Assembly: GCF_028802875.1 (NCBI RefSeq)
Contig: NZ_JARAMP010000001.1
Coordinates: 62,001 to 126,000, forward strand
Reading direction: 5' to 3'
From: Seohaeicola sp024304985
Lineage (GTDB): Bacteria > Pseudomonadota > Alphaproteobacteria > Rhodobacterales > Rhodobacteraceae
DNA length: 64,000 nucleotides
Shown: positions 49,484 through 58,700 of the stretch, one piece after another
Position numbering within the stretch: position 1 is the first letter of the stretch
Layout of the letters: every line of letters begins with the position of its first letter
Notes under the pieces: generated by a model
The model's database searches: none
What the model saw: only the letters and a program-made list of their open reading frames with translations
What the model was told of the DNA's origin: nothing
Translations under genes and position numbers: made by a program

Positions 49484-50032
49484 ATGTCCCTGCCTCATGC
49501 CCATCATCTGACCCGTGCGGCCGATATCCCTGCTGCTGATGATCACTGCTTGCTGACCTACGACGCGCGGTTTCTCCGGCGCAAACGGCTTGAGACGGTG
49601 ACGGGTGTGCCCTTTCTGATCGATCTGGCGCAGACTGTCTCGGTGGATCAAGGCGATGGGTTCATCCTGTCGGATGGCCGTGTGATCGCGGTCCAGGCCG
49701 CCGCCGAGGCGCTGCTGGAAGTGCGCGGGGCCGATTTGGTGCGGCTGGCCTGGCATATCGGCAACCGCCACACTCCCTGCCAGATCGAGGGGGATCGCCT
49801 GCTGATCCAGCGGGATAAGGTCATGCGCGACATGCTGGCCCTGCTGGGGGCCGAGGTGGTTGAGGTAACGGAACCCTTTACCCCCGAAGGTGGCGCATAC
49901 GGACTTGGCCGCACCCATGGGCATCATCATGGCGATGCACAGGGGAACCCGGTGGTGAAGCATGCGCATGATCACGGGCACGCGCATGAACATGAGCATG
50001 AGCATCACCACCATCAGAGGCATGAGCACTGA
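49484..50032 (+). CDS. ureE: Urease accessory nickel chaperone UreE with His-rich tail
   Basis: A 182-aa metallochaperone delivering nickel to the UreDFG complex. An N-terminal peptide-binding domain (about 1-75) is followed by a ferredoxin-like metal-binding domain (about 76-140, WHIGNRHTPCQIE with the conserved His). The C-terminal tail after about residue 145 is strongly histidine-rich (a run of HxH and HEHEH units), indicating nickel storage beyond the single transfer site. It lies 18 bases after ureC and 1 base before ureF. Confidence 0.92.
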   Translation: MSLPHAHHLTRAADIPAADDHCLLTYDARFLRRKRLETVTGVPFLIDLAQTVSVDQGDGFILSDGRVIAVQAAAEALLEVRGADLVRLAWHIGNRHTPCQIEGDRLLIQRDKVMRDMLALLGAEVVEVTEPFTPEGGAYGLGRTHGHHHGDAQGNPVVKHAHDHGHAHEHEHEHHHHQRHEH

Positions 50033-50033
50033 G

Positions 50034-50684
50034 ATGACCCCGACACCGCACCTCGTCACTTTGATGCAATGGCTCTCTCCGTCCTATCCGGTGGGTGGGT
50101 TCAGCTATTCGCATGGGCTGGAATGGGCCGTGGCGGCCGGGGACGTGACGGAAGCGGCAGGGTTTCAGGCCTGGCTGGCGGATGTGCTGGAATATGGCAC
50201 CGGGCGCAACGATGCGATCCTTCTGGCCGCAGCGTACCGCGCAGAGGATGCGGCCACCCTTGCCCATGTGGACGCCGTAGCCCGCGCGCTTGCTCCCTCG
50301 TCCGAGCGCTTGCTGGAGACGACAGCACAGGGCGCGGCCTTCGTGCGCACGACCGCTGAGATCTGGGACATGGACCTGCCGGCCCTATGCTATCCCGTGG
50401 CGGTGGGGCGCGCGGCGGCACTGATCGGGGTGGGGCTGGAACAGGTCCTGCCGCTTTACCTGCACGGCTTCGCATCGAACCTGACCGGGGCGGCGATGCG
50501 GCTGGTGCCTTTGGGCCAGACCGAGGGACAGCGCGTTCTGGCGGCGATGACGCCGCTGTGCGATCTGCTGGCGCAAGAGGCACTGGCAGGTGCGGGGCTG
50601 GATGATCTGGGCGGCTGCACGGTGATGGCCGATATCGCCGCGATGAAACATGAAACCCAATATACAAGGCTGTTCAGATCATGA
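50034..50684 (+). CDS. ureF: Urease accessory protein UreF
   Basis: A 216-aa all-helical accessory protein that acts as a GTPase regulator in the UreDFG activation complex. The diagnostic start LMQWLSPSYPVGGFSYSHGLEWAV and the C-terminal MKHETQYTRLFRS are present. The ATG at 50034 begins one base after the ureE stop; an in-frame ATG at 50022 overlapping ureE would add four residues. The stop overlaps ureG (ATGA). Confidence 0.93.
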   Translation: MTPTPHLVTLMQWLSPSYPVGGFSYSHGLEWAVAAGDVTEAAGFQAWLADVLEYGTGRNDAILLAAAYRAEDAATLAHVDAVARALAPSSERLLETTAQGAAFVRTTAEIWDMDLPALCYPVAVGRAAALIGVGLEQVLPLYLHGFASNLTGAAMRLVPLGQTEGQRVLAAMTPLCDLLAQEALAGAGLDDLGGCTVMADIAAMKHETQYTRLFRS

Positions 50685-51292
50685 CATCACCCCATGGCCC
50701 CTTGCGGATCGGCATCGGTGGACCTGTTGGCGCGGGCAAGACTACGCTGACCGCTGCCCTATGCCGTGCCTTGCGCGACGATTATTCCGTGGGGGCGATC
50801 ACGAATGACATCTACACCCAAGAGGATGCCGAGGCGCTGATGCGGATGCAGGTTCTGCCGCTGGACCGGATCATCGGGGTCGAAACCGGCGGCTGCCCGC
50901 ATACGGCGATCCGCGAGGACGCCTCGATCAACCTTGCTGCCGTGGCCGAGATGCGCGCGCGCCACCCCGAGGTTGAGGTGGTGCTGATCGAAAGCGGCGG
51001 GGACAATTTGTCGGCGACCTTCAGCCCGGAACTGGCGGATCTGACGATCTATGTGATCGACGTGGCGGCGGGCGAGGAAATCCCGCGCAAGGGTGGGCCA
51101 GCCATTACACGGTCGGACATTCTGGTGATCAACAAGACCGATCTGGCCCCGCATGTCGGGGCGTCGCTGGAGGTCATGCAGCGCGATGCGACGCGGATGC
51201 GCGGCGAGCGGCCTTTCGTCTTTGCCGCCCTGCGCAAGGGCGAGGGGCTGGAGGATGTGATCGGCCTGATCAAGACGATCGGGGGGCTTTGA
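50681..51292 (+). CDS. ureG: Urease accessory GTPase UreG
   Basis: A 203-aa SIMIBI-class GTPase that powers nickel insertion. P-loop GIGGPVGAGKTTLTAALC (about residues 11-28), metal-binding EVGGCPHTAIRED-type CPH motif (ETGGCPHTAIRED), and the guanine-specificity NKTDL motif. Last gene of the urease operon; a short intergenic GC-rich element follows. Confidence 0.95.
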   Translation: MTSPHGPLRIGIGGPVGAGKTTLTAALCRALRDDYSVGAITNDIYTQEDAEALMRMQVLPLDRIIGVETGGCPHTAIREDASINLAAVAEMRARHPEVEVVLIESGGDNLSATFSPELADLTIYVIDVAAGEEIPRKGGPAITRSDILVINKTDLAPHVGASLEVMQRDATRMRGERPFVFAALRKGEGLEDVIGLIKTIGGL

Positions 51293-51321
51293 TCCAGAAC
51301 CCGATCGCCGGTCGAGAGGTC

Positions 51322-51354
51322 GGAGCCTCCGGCGGGGATATTTTCGGCAAGTAG
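51322..51354. repeat. Rhodobacterales-type intergenic element
   Basis: The run beginning GGAGCCTCCGGCGGGGATAT followed by TTTCGGCAAG is, from memory, a short sequence recurring after genes in many Rhodobacterales genomes. It includes a small GGAG/CTCC hairpin and a T-run, so it may act as a terminator for ureG. Only one copy occurs in this window. Confidence 0.4.
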
Positions 51355-51364
51355 ATACTGCCCG

Positions 51365-52627
51365 TCAGGCGCCTTTTGGGGCCTCGAGCAGGATGACGGA
51401 GCAGGCGGCCTCGTCAAAGCCGATGACACCGCCGCCGTTTTCGGCCAAGGCGATACGGGCGCGTTTGGCTTGCCGCGCGCCGGCCTCTTGGCGCAGTTGC
51501 AGGGTCAGTTCATGGATCATCGACAAGCCGGTGGCACCGACCGGATGACCCTTCGAGACCAGCCCACCCGACAGGTTGATGGGCAGGCGCCCCCCCAATG
51601 CCGTCGCCCCGGATTCGATCAGGTCGCCGCCTTTTCCGTCATCGCAGAAGCCCAGCATTTCGGCCTGGAATATCTCGCAGAAGGATGTGGCGTCATGCAC
51701 CTCGGCCAGATCCACGTCTGCGGGGGTCAGGCCGGAGGCGGCATAGGCCTTCTGCGCGGCGACGCGGGACAGGCCCGGCTCGTCCGGCGCGCGATACTTG
51801 CCGCCCGTCAGCACAGAGGCGCGCACCTTGACCGCGCGGGCCTGCACATCGGCAGGCTGGGCACGCAGGAAATCCCCGGAACACAGGATCGCCGCCGCGG
51901 CGCCATCGCCGATGGGCGCGCACATGGAGCGGGTCAGCGGATAGGAGATCGGGCGATCCGCCAGAACGTCCTCCACAGGCACCTCGAAACGATACTGCGC
52001 CTTGGGGTTCAACGATCCGTGGTGATGGTTCTTTGATGCGGCGATCGCGATCTGGCGCTGTGTTGTGCCGTATTTGCGCATATGCCACGCGGCCTGCATG
52101 GCATAGGTGTCCATGAAGACCGTGCCACCACCGGCCTTGGCACCGAAAGGCTTGCCCGCCTCGGCCCCGCGTGCTGCGTAATAGACGTGCCATTCCTCGG
52201 GGTCGAGCTGGTCGATGCCGCCGTCGAAGATTTCCTGCGTGCGGGCGGCGTCGCCGGGAAAGAATGTCTTTTCCACACCGATGGCCAGCGACACCTCGGC
52301 CTGGCCGGACAGGATATCCTTCCACGCCCCATGAAAAGCCATGGAGGCGGTCGCGCAGCCGCCTTCCACATTGATCATGCCGACGCGTTCGGGAAACAGC
52401 CCCTCGCGCACCAAAGGCGTGAAGCAGACCTGCCCCCTGATATTGCGCTGCCCGAAGGTGCCCATGCCGCAATTGCCGAACCAGCCCATCTCGATATCCG
52501 CGCCGGTCTCCAGCCCTGCATCGGCGAGCGCCTCAAGATAGGCCTCACGCGTCAGGTCCTTGAAGCCGATCTCGGGCCGCTTGCCGAAGGCGGTGCAAGA
52601 AGTGCCGATGACATAGACGTCGCGCAT
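51365..52627 (-). CDS. Thiolase-like acetyl-CoA acetyltransferase (SCP-x type)
   Basis: A 420-aa thiolase-fold enzyme. Nucleophile C91 in VEGGCATASMAF, the HDATSF segment replacing the NEAF loop, and SKGHPVGATGLSM with the catalytic histidine. These features mark the SCP2/SCP-x-like subgroup that cleaves branched or cyclic 3-ketoacyl-CoA. It is divergent from the first TRAP operon of the P450 island; two copies of the shared 17-bp motif sit between them. It is the leftmost gene of that island. Confidence 0.82.
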   Translation of the reverse strand: MRDVYVIGTSCTAFGKRPEIGFKDLTREAYLEALADAGLETGADIEMGWFGNCGMGTFGQRNIRGQVCFTPLVREGLFPERVGMINVEGGCATASMAFHGAWKDILSGQAEVSLAIGVEKTFFPGDAARTQEIFDGGIDQLDPEEWHVYYAARGAEAGKPFGAKAGGGTVFMDTYAMQAAWHMRKYGTTQRQIAIAASKNHHHGSLNPKAQYRFEVPVEDVLADRPISYPLTRSMCAPIGDGAAAAILCSGDFLRAQPADVQARAVKVRASVLTGGKYRAPDEPGLSRVAAQKAYAASGLTPADVDLAEVHDATSFCEIFQAEMLGFCDDGKGGDLIESGATALGGRLPINLSGGLVSKGHPVGATGLSMIHELTLQLRQEAGARQAKRARIALAENGGGVIGFDEAACSVILLEAPKGA

Positions 52628-52660
52628 GGGTGATCCTTCCGGTCGATCTCAGACAGCGTG

Positions 52661-52677
52661 CCAAACAATCATTTGAT
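52661..52677. promoter_or_regulatory. Operator-like motif, copy A
   Basis: CCAAACAATCATTTGAT, a partial palindrome 34 bases upstream of the thiolase-like gene start. It fits SCAAACRRTYRYTTGRY together with copies B and C. Confidence 0.5.
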
Positions 52678-52743
52678 TTATGTCATGGAAAAATGTCCGC
52701 ATCAAGATGGCGTTCGCGTCATTCACTTGCACAGAAGGCTTGA

Positions 52744-52760
52744 GCAAACAGTTGTTTGGC
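52744..52760. promoter_or_regulatory. Operator-like motif, copy B
   Basis: GCAAACAGTTGTTTGGC with perfect 6-bp arms CAAACA / TGTTTG. It lies 95 bases before the first TRAP binding-protein gene, close to where a promoter for that operon is expected. Confidence 0.6.
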
Positions 52761-52854
52761 GATACCAAACCAACAAGGACCAGTGCTGCACCACCGAGGA
52801 ATGATGCAGTCATTGCCGCCGAAAGATCAACCAACGATCAGGGAGGACGTTGAA

Positions 52855-53901
52855 ATGAAAGCAGTTTTCAAGACCATTGTCGTGACAGGCGCCATGTCGG
52901 GCCTGCTGGCGGGATTCGCGGGCGGGGCCATGGCACAGGACTATCCGTCGCTGTCGCTGCGGATGGCGCATCCGCTGCCCGAGACATGGCCCGCCGCTGA
53001 ATGGGATGGTTGGTGGGCCGAGGAAGTGGAGCGGCGGTCAGGGGGAAAGATCCAGATCGAGGTGTTCTGGGCCGGGCAGATCGGCGGGCTGACCGAGATC
53101 AAGTCGCTCGTGTCAACCGGCGCGGTCGATATGGGTGTCTTTGCTCAGGCGGTTCACGCCGAGGAATTGCCGCTCACCGCAGTTTCCGCAGGCTTGCTGA
53201 ACCGCGTGTCCGCCACGCCAGCCGTGGCTGATGAACTGGCGCGCGAGATGTATGCGACAGCGCCAATCAGCGAAGAACTGGCCGCGCAGAACCTGCATGT
53301 CCTGAAATGGACCGTGCCGTCGACCTATACCCTGCAGTGCAACAAGCCGGTGAACAGCACGGCCGATCTTGCCGGTCTGCGCGTGCGCGCGGTGGGCGGC
53401 GCCTATGTGCCGATCTGGATGGAAACCTTCGGGATGGTGCCGACGCGGGTGCAGGCTACTGAAGTGCGCGAGGGGCTGACCCGCGGCACGCTGGATTGCA
53501 ACTTCGGGCCGATCGAATGGGCGACATTCTCGGGGTTTGAAACGGCCGCCCCGTATTGGTCGGACATCAACACTGGCAGTTTCACCACGTTCCAGCTCTA
53601 TGTGTCAAAAACCGCATGGGACGGCTTTCCGCAAGAGGTGCGCGATCTGATGACAGAGGTCGCGGCAGAGGCGATGGCCAAGGATCAGGCTGCGCTGGAA
53701 GGGGTGGCTGCCAAGGCCGTCGAGGCCTACAAGGCCGCTGGCGGGCAGATCGTGAACCTGTCCGATATGGACGCGCTGGTGGCAAAATCGCCAGACATGA
53801 TCAGCGTCTGGGAAGAGCGGATGACCGCTGCCGGCATGGGTGACAAGATCGCACCGCTTGTGGGTCCGATGCGGGAAGCGCAGACGTCTTTCCAGAACTG
53901 A
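52855..53901 (+). CDS. TRAP transporter solute-binding protein, P450-island system 1
   Basis: A 348-aa periplasmic protein with a Sec signal peptide (MKAVFKTIVVTGAMSGLLAGFA, cleavage after AMA before QDYPS). Mature DctP features include FWAGQIGGLTEIKSLVSTGAVDMGVF, the arginine region LAGLRVRAVGGAYVPIWMETFGM and VREGLTRGTLDCNFGP. Its binding-site pattern (AVGG in place of the usual TPS) suggests a bulky or hydrophobic carboxylate. GGGAGG precedes the ATG at 52855. It opens a five-gene operon with the permeases, an acyl-CoA synthetase and an SDR. Confidence 0.87.
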   Translation: MKAVFKTIVVTGAMSGLLAGFAGGAMAQDYPSLSLRMAHPLPETWPAAEWDGWWAEEVERRSGGKIQIEVFWAGQIGGLTEIKSLVSTGAVDMGVFAQAVHAEELPLTAVSAGLLNRVSATPAVADELAREMYATAPISEELAAQNLHVLKWTVPSTYTLQCNKPVNSTADLAGLRVRAVGGAYVPIWMETFGMVPTRVQATEVREGLTRGTLDCNFGPIEWATFSGFETAAPYWSDINTGSFTTFQLYVSKTAWDGFPQEVRDLMTEVAAEAMAKDQAALEGVAAKAVEAYKAAGGQIVNLSDMDALVAKSPDMISVWEERMTAAGMGDKIAPLVGPMREAQTSFQN

Positions 53902-53917
53902 TCTGCAGAGTCGACAG

Positions 53918-53948
53918 GCGGGCGGCAGGTTCCTGACTTGCCGCCCGC
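53918..53948 (+). repeat. Intercistronic hairpin between TRAP binding-protein and small-permease genes
   Basis: Stem GCGGGCGGCA (53918-53927) / TGCCGCCCGC (53939-53948), 11-base loop, perfect 10-bp pairing, 16 bases after the binding-protein stop. No T-run. Same position as hairpins in two other TRAP operons here. Confidence 0.7.
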
Positions 53949-53975
53949 TTGCAACCAGATGCAGGGGAGCTGTCC

Positions 53976-54455
53976 ATGCTGTTTGAACGGATCGCAAGCG
54001 GGATTGCCGCCATCGCCTTGGCCATGGTGATGCTGGTGGGCGTGATAGATATCGTGGCGGGAGAGTTTCTGGGTGTATTTCTGGCCTTCAAGGTTGACAT
54101 GTCCGGCACCTTGACGGCTGCGGCCATTTTCCTTGCCTGGCCACTGGTCCAATCACGCAACGAACACATCAATGTAGACCTTTTCAGCGGGATATTCCCG
54201 CGCTGGAGCGTTATTCCACGCGAGATTATTGCAAAGCTGGCAGGGTTCATCGTCTTTGCCCTGATCGCGCGAGGCACCTGGGTTCTGGCGTTGGACAGTC
54301 TTGCCATACGCGAGAAATCGGCCGCAACGCTGGGTTATCCGATCTGGCCCGCAAAGCTGGCCTGCGCGGTGGGGGCCAGCCTGGTGTTGCTGGTCATCAC
54401 GCTGCAACTGATCCGGCTGATCCGGGATGCGATATCCGGCAAGGAGCCTGTGTGA
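53976..54455 (+). CDS. TRAP transporter small permease, P450-island system 1
   Basis: A 159-aa protein with four hydrophobic helices (about residues 8-30, 45-62, 85-105, 128-150). The small-permease pattern is seen in LVQSRNEHINVDLFSGIFPRW after helix 2. The ATG at 53976 has GGGGAG upstream. Its stop overlaps the large-permease start (GTGATG junction at 54452-54457). Confidence 0.85.
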   Translation: MLFERIASGIAAIALAMVMLVGVIDIVAGEFLGVFLAFKVDMSGTLTAAAIFLAWPLVQSRNEHINVDLFSGIFPRWSVIPREIIAKLAGFIVFALIARGTWVLALDSLAIREKSAATLGYPIWPAKLACAVGASLVLLVITLQLIRLIRDAISGKEPV

Positions 54456-55759
54456 TGGGCGGTCTTGAGACAGGTCTGATCGCCTTCGCGGCGCTTCTTG
54501 CGTTGCTGGCTATGGGTGTCCCTGTGGCTTTTGCTCTGGGATTGGTGGCCGCAGCGGGCATGTATCTGACCGTAGGCGTCACGTTCCTTTACACGACATT
54601 CCAGACCACGCCCTATACGCTGACCAGCGATTACACTTTTGTCGTTGTGCCCATGTTCGTGCTGATGGGTGGGATCGCCGGGCGCGCGGGTATCATCGCG
54701 GATTTGTACACGGCCGCGCATTACATGCTGGACCGGATCAAGGGCAGCCTGCTGATGGCGACGATCATCGCGCAGGCGGGCTTTGCGGCGGCTTCCGGTT
54801 CGACCGTCGTCGCATCCAGTGTGTTCACCCGCATGGCCCTGCCCGAGATGCTGAAATTCGGCTACAATGGCGGGATTGCGGGCGGTTGCATCGCGGCGGC
54901 GGGCACGCTGGCGGGGTTGATCCCGCCCTCCATCGCGATGGTGCTTTACGCGATGCTGACGACGCAGCCGGTGGGCGAATTGCTGATCGCGGGCATTATC
55001 CCCGGCGGTCTGACAGCCGTGGCCTATATGGTCGGCGTGCGTGTCATGCTGATTTTCCGGCCAGAATGGGCACCACCGTCAAAACTGACGATCACATGGG
55101 GGATGCGGGGCCGCGCCCTGGCGAAGGTCTGGAGTGTGCTTTTGCTGATGACGCTTGTCATGGGCGGTATCTACGCAGGCTATTATCCGCCTTCGGCAGC
55201 TGGGGCAGTCGGCGCCGCAGGCGCTTTGGTGATCGCGCTCTCGATGCGGCGGATCGGCGGGCGCGAGGTCTGGGAGGCGCTGCTGGAAGCGGCCCGCATC
55301 TCGGCCATGATCTTTGCCATTGTCATTGCGGGGTTGATCTTCAGCCGCTTTCTTCTGATCAGCGGTTTCATCGGCGAGGTGCGCGCCTTCGTCATCGCCA
55401 GCGAACTGGGTGTCACCGGCTTTCTGATCGCCACCATCGCCATCTTCCTGATCCTTGGGATGTTCATCGACTCTGTCTCGCTTCTAGTGATCGCGGTGCC
55501 ATTCCTCTACCCGATCTCGCAAGCGCTGGGGATCGACCCGATCTGGTTCGCCGTGATCATCATCAAGTTGATCGAGATCGCCGCCATCACGCCGCCCGTG
55601 GGGCTTAACCTCTATGCCGTGCTGGCAGCGGCCAACGGCGCGCTGAAACCGGGTGAGTTGTTTCGGGGGATCACCCCCTTCATCTTGATCGAATTCGTGG
55701 TGCTGGGCCTGCTGATCGCCTTTCCGGCGCTGATCACATGGCTGCCCAAGACAATGTAA
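54455..55759 (+). CDS. TRAP transporter large permease, P450-island system 1
   Basis: A 434-aa membrane protein with DctM signatures: VPMFVLMGGIAGRAGIIADLY, ASGSTVVASSVFTRMALPEM, LIPPSIAMVLYAMLTTQPVGE, and EIAAITPPVGLNLYAVLA. The ATG at 54455 is chosen; a GTG three bases earlier is equally possible. It completes TRAP system 1 and is followed after 13 bases by the acyl-CoA synthetase gene. Confidence 0.87.
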   Translation: MGGLETGLIAFAALLALLAMGVPVAFALGLVAAAGMYLTVGVTFLYTTFQTTPYTLTSDYTFVVVPMFVLMGGIAGRAGIIADLYTAAHYMLDRIKGSLLMATIIAQAGFAAASGSTVVASSVFTRMALPEMLKFGYNGGIAGGCIAAAGTLAGLIPPSIAMVLYAMLTTQPVGELLIAGIIPGGLTAVAYMVGVRVMLIFRPEWAPPSKLTITWGMRGRALAKVWSVLLLMTLVMGGIYAGYYPPSAAGAVGAAGALVIALSMRRIGGREVWEALLEAARISAMIFAIVIAGLIFSRFLLISGFIGEVRAFVIASELGVTGFLIATIAIFLILGMFIDSVSLLVIAVPFLYPISQALGIDPIWFAVIIIKLIEIAAITPPVGLNLYAVLAAANGALKPGELFRGITPFILIEFVVLGLLIAFPALITWLPKTM

Positions 55760-55772
55760 GAAGGACAAGGAC

Positions 55773-57326
55773 ATGACCGAAGTGCTGGATCAGCCATTCG
55801 TGAACATCAGCGACATGCTGGCGCAACACGGGCGCTTCAAGGCGCGGCGTCTGGCTGTGGTCTGTGGCGAAGTGCGCCGGACCTGGGGCGACTTCGACGC
55901 AGGCATCAGCCGGGTGGCGCATGCCCTGATCGCCGACGGACTGCAGCGCGGGGACCGGGTGGCGGTGCTGATGGACAACTCGGTGGACATGCTGGAGGTC
56001 GTCTTTGGCGTGATCCGCGCGGGCGGCTGTGCAGTGCCGCTGTCTGGCCTGCTGACGGGCGAGCAGATGGCCGGGCTGATCACCGACAGCCGCGCCACCC
56101 GCGCCTTCGCCAGCAGCGGGTTCCGCGAGCGGTTGGAGGGTGTGCGCAGCGGATTGGAGCAAGTCACGCTTTGGGTCGGTTTCGGTTTTGACGGTGCGGG
56201 ATGGACGACGCTTGCCGATTTCACCGCAGGCCAACCCACCGCCCTGCCCGGCATACGCCACCGTCCTGGGGATGATCTGAACATCATCTATTCCTCGGGC
56301 ACCACGGGCCTGCCCAAGGGGATCGTGCAGACCCATGCCGCGCGGTTGCATTTCGCCTTTTCCAACGCGATCGAGCTGGGCATCACCTCGGATGCGCGCA
56401 CGCTGACCACGACCTCGCTCTATTCCAACGGGACATGGATCGTGATGCTGCCCACGCTTTTTGCGGGGGGCACGCTGCATGTCATGCCATCCTTCGATCC
56501 GGCGGGGTTTCTGGACACGGTCAAGCGCGAGCGGATCACCCATAGCTTCATGGTGCCCGCGCAGTTCATCATGATCCTGGATCATCCCGCGATGGCGGGG
56601 GCGGATACGTCGTCGCTGCAAAAGGTGCTGTGCGCGGGATCACCCTTGCGGCGGGATGTGAAGAAGAAGGTCCTGGAACGCCTGACACCGGGGTTATGCG
56701 AGCTTTACGGGTTTTCCGAAGGCTTCGCCGCGATCCTGAAGCCGGGCGAGACGGATGACAAATTCGCCACCGTCGGCACGCCGGTGATGGGGTTCGACAT
56801 GCGCGTGATCGACGAAGAGGGGCGTGAATGCCCGCCCGGTCAGCCGGGCGAGATCGTGGGTTACGGCGCGGGCATGCTGCGCGAATATAACGGCCAGCCG
56901 GAACTGACCGAGGCGCTGATCTGGCGCGACGCACATGGGCGCACCTTCATCCGGTCCGGCGATGTGGGCATGCTGGACGAGGACGGCTATCTGACGATCA
57001 TCGACCGCAAGAAGGACATGATCATCTCGGGCGGCTTCAACGTCTTTCCCACAGATGTCGAGGCTGTCGTGGGCCAGCACCCGAATGTGGCCGATGTCTG
57101 CGTGATCGGCGTGCCCCATGACAAATGGGGCGAGACTTGTCTGGCCCTTGTGATCCCGCGCGGCGATGCCGACCCCGCCGCGATCAAGGATTGGGCGAAT
57201 GAGCGGCTGGCGAAATACCAGCGGCTTCACGCGGTGGAGCTGCGGCAGGATTTTCCCCGCAACGCGTTGGGCAAGGTGCTCAAGCGCCTGCTCCGCGACC
57301 CCTATTGGAGCGAGGCGAAGATATGA
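55773..57326 (+). CDS. Acyl-CoA synthetase (class I adenylate-forming enzyme)
   Basis: A 517-aa AMP-forming CoA ligase. Core motifs: NIIYSSGTTGLPKGIVQTH (P-loop, about residues 169-187), LYGFSEGFAAILK (adenine-binding region, about 310-322), GDVGMLDEDGYLTIIDRKKDMIISGG with the hinge aspartate, and the catalytic lysine in NALGKVLKR near the end. GGACAAGGAC precedes the ATG. It likely activates the carboxylic acid imported by TRAP system 1 to its CoA ester for beta-oxidation-like breakdown by the neighbouring SDR and thiolases. Acid specificity (medium-chain, cyclic or aromatic) is unknown. Confidence 0.85.
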   Translation: MTEVLDQPFVNISDMLAQHGRFKARRLAVVCGEVRRTWGDFDAGISRVAHALIADGLQRGDRVAVLMDNSVDMLEVVFGVIRAGGCAVPLSGLLTGEQMAGLITDSRATRAFASSGFRERLEGVRSGLEQVTLWVGFGFDGAGWTTLADFTAGQPTALPGIRHRPGDDLNIIYSSGTTGLPKGIVQTHAARLHFAFSNAIELGITSDARTLTTTSLYSNGTWIVMLPTLFAGGTLHVMPSFDPAGFLDTVKRERITHSFMVPAQFIMILDHPAMAGADTSSLQKVLCAGSPLRRDVKKKVLERLTPGLCELYGFSEGFAAILKPGETDDKFATVGTPVMGFDMRVIDEEGRECPPGQPGEIVGYGAGMLREYNGQPELTEALIWRDAHGRTFIRSGDVGMLDEDGYLTIIDRKKDMIISGGFNVFPTDVEAVVGQHPNVADVCVIGVPHDKWGETCLALVIPRGDADPAAIKDWANERLAKYQRLHAVELRQDFPRNALGKVLKRLLRDPYWSEAKI

Positions 57327-58081
57327 AGAGTGCAGGAATGGCCGCCGTCGTAACCGGCGCAGGCTCGGGTCTGGGCGAGGCTGTGGCGCGGCGTCTGGCA
57401 GCCGATGGCGCGCGGGTGGCGGTGATGGACCGCGACGCGGCAGCCGCGCAGCGCGTGGCCAGTGATATAGGCGGAATCGCCATTGCCTGCGACGTGACCG
57501 ATGCGGCCGGGATGGAAGCGGGCTTTGCACAGGCCCGGGCCGCTCATGGCCCTGCGCGCATCTGTGTGGCCTGCGCGGGCGTCGGCCCGTCGCGCAAGAT
57601 CCTGTCACGGGACGGGGATCCCATGCCGCTGGAGGCTTTTGACAGCGTGCTGTCCGTGAACCTGAGCGGGACTTTCAATACCTTGCGCCTTGCCTCCGCC
57701 GAGATGGCAAAGGCAGACGCGCTGGAAGGGGGCGAGCGTGGCGTGATCGTCACGACAGCCTCGGTCGCGGGGTATGAAGGGCAGGTCGGTCAAGCCGCCT
57801 ATGCCGCCTCGAAAGCAGGAGTGATGGGCCTGACTTTGCCAGCCTCGCGCGAACTGGCGCGTCATGGGATCCGGGTCGCCTGCATAGCACCGGGGGTTTT
57901 CGGCACACCGATGTTCTATACCGTAGAGCCAGAATGGCGAAAATCCATCACCGACGGCGTGCCCTTCCCCAAGCGCGAGGGCCAGCCTGCGGAATTCGCC
58001 GATATGGTGGCGTTCATCATCGGCAACCAGATGGTGAACGGAACGACCTTCCGCCTTGACGGAGCGGTCAGGCTGGCCTGA
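57323..58081 (+). CDS. Short-chain dehydrogenase, 3-hydroxyacyl-CoA dehydrogenase-like
   Basis: A 252-aa SDR with cofactor motif VVTGAGSGLGEAVARRL (about residues 9-25), DR at 41-42 after the second strand favouring NAD, NAG-region variant CAGVG, catalytic serine in TTASVAGYEG and YAASK (Tyr-x-x-x-Lys). The APGVFGTPM ending and FRLDGAVRLA C-terminus resemble type II 3-hydroxyacyl-CoA dehydrogenases (HSD10-like). The ATG at 57323 overlaps the ligase stop (ATGA). In the pathway it would oxidise the 3-hydroxyacyl-CoA before thiolytic cleavage; steroid- or terpenoid-type hydroxyl oxidation is an alternative. Confidence 0.82.
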   Translation: MKSAGMAAVVTGAGSGLGEAVARRLAADGARVAVMDRDAAAAQRVASDIGGIAIACDVTDAAGMEAGFAQARAAHGPARICVACAGVGPSRKILSRDGDPMPLEAFDSVLSVNLSGTFNTLRLASAEMAKADALEGGERGVIVTTASVAGYEGQVGQAAYAASKAGVMGLTLPASRELARHGIRVACIAPGVFGTPMFYTVEPEWRKSITDGVPFPKREGQPAEFADMVAFIIGNQMVNGTTFRLDGAVRLA

Positions 58082-58085
58082 GGAA

Positions 58086-58688
58086 TTACGCCTCGCGCGG
58101 CATCGTGGTGTCGAGCGAGGTGCGCCCTGCCTGCCGCTTGCGCCATGCGGCCAGCGCGGGGCGCGCGCCCAGCCAATCCTTGTCGGGGAAACGGAAAGCG
58201 GCGTAATCCAGCGCCGTGGCCGTCGCGATGGCGGCCATATCCGGGCTGTCGGCCAGATCGCGGGGCGGTGCCTTCTCAAGCCGATCGAAAGCCGCATTGA
58301 TCGTGCGAAACCGTTTCTGGCCGATCGTATTCGTATCGAAATCCGGGGCCGATTTGCGCGTGATGATGATCGCCGCCATCACGTCAATCGCCCCCAGCGC
58401 CGCCCCCGCCTGACGGAGCATCAGCGCCAGATCATTCTGCGGGAACAGCGGCGGTTCCGGTGCCACATGGTCCAGCCAATGCAGAACCATCGCGCTTTCC
58501 GAGAGTCCCGTGCCATCATCCGTGATCAGCGAAGGCACCCGCTCATGCGCATTGCTGCCAACAAAACCAGGATCGCCACCCCAAGGGTCGATCACACGGA
58601 CCTCGACCCTGTCGGCCAGCCCCTTTTCGATCACTGCGATACGCGCCAGCCTTGCGAAAGGCGAAGTCAGATTGGTGAAGAGAATCAT
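58086..58688 (-). CDS. Glutathione S-transferase family protein
   Basis: A 200-aa protein with an N-terminal thioredoxin-like domain (about residues 1-80: MILFTNLTSPFARLARIAVIEKG, then VPSLITDDGTGLSESAMVLHWLD with the cis-proline and Ser/Glu glutathione contacts) and an all-helical C-terminal domain. It lies 12 bases after the TRAP system 2 large-permease gene on the same strand, so it is the last gene of that operon, convergent with the SDR gene (4-base gap). A role in ring cleavage, isomerisation or detoxification of the P450 pathway's intermediates is possible. Confidence 0.82.
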   Translation of the reverse strand: MILFTNLTSPFARLARIAVIEKGLADRVEVRVIDPWGGDPGFVGSNAHERVPSLITDDGTGLSESAMVLHWLDHVAPEPPLFPQNDLALMLRQAGAALGAIDVMAAIIITRKSAPDFDTNTIGQKRFRTINAAFDRLEKAPPRDLADSPDMAAIATATALDYAAFRFPDKDWLGARPALAAWRKRQAGRTSLDTTMPREA

Positions 58689-58700
58689 CGAAACACTCCG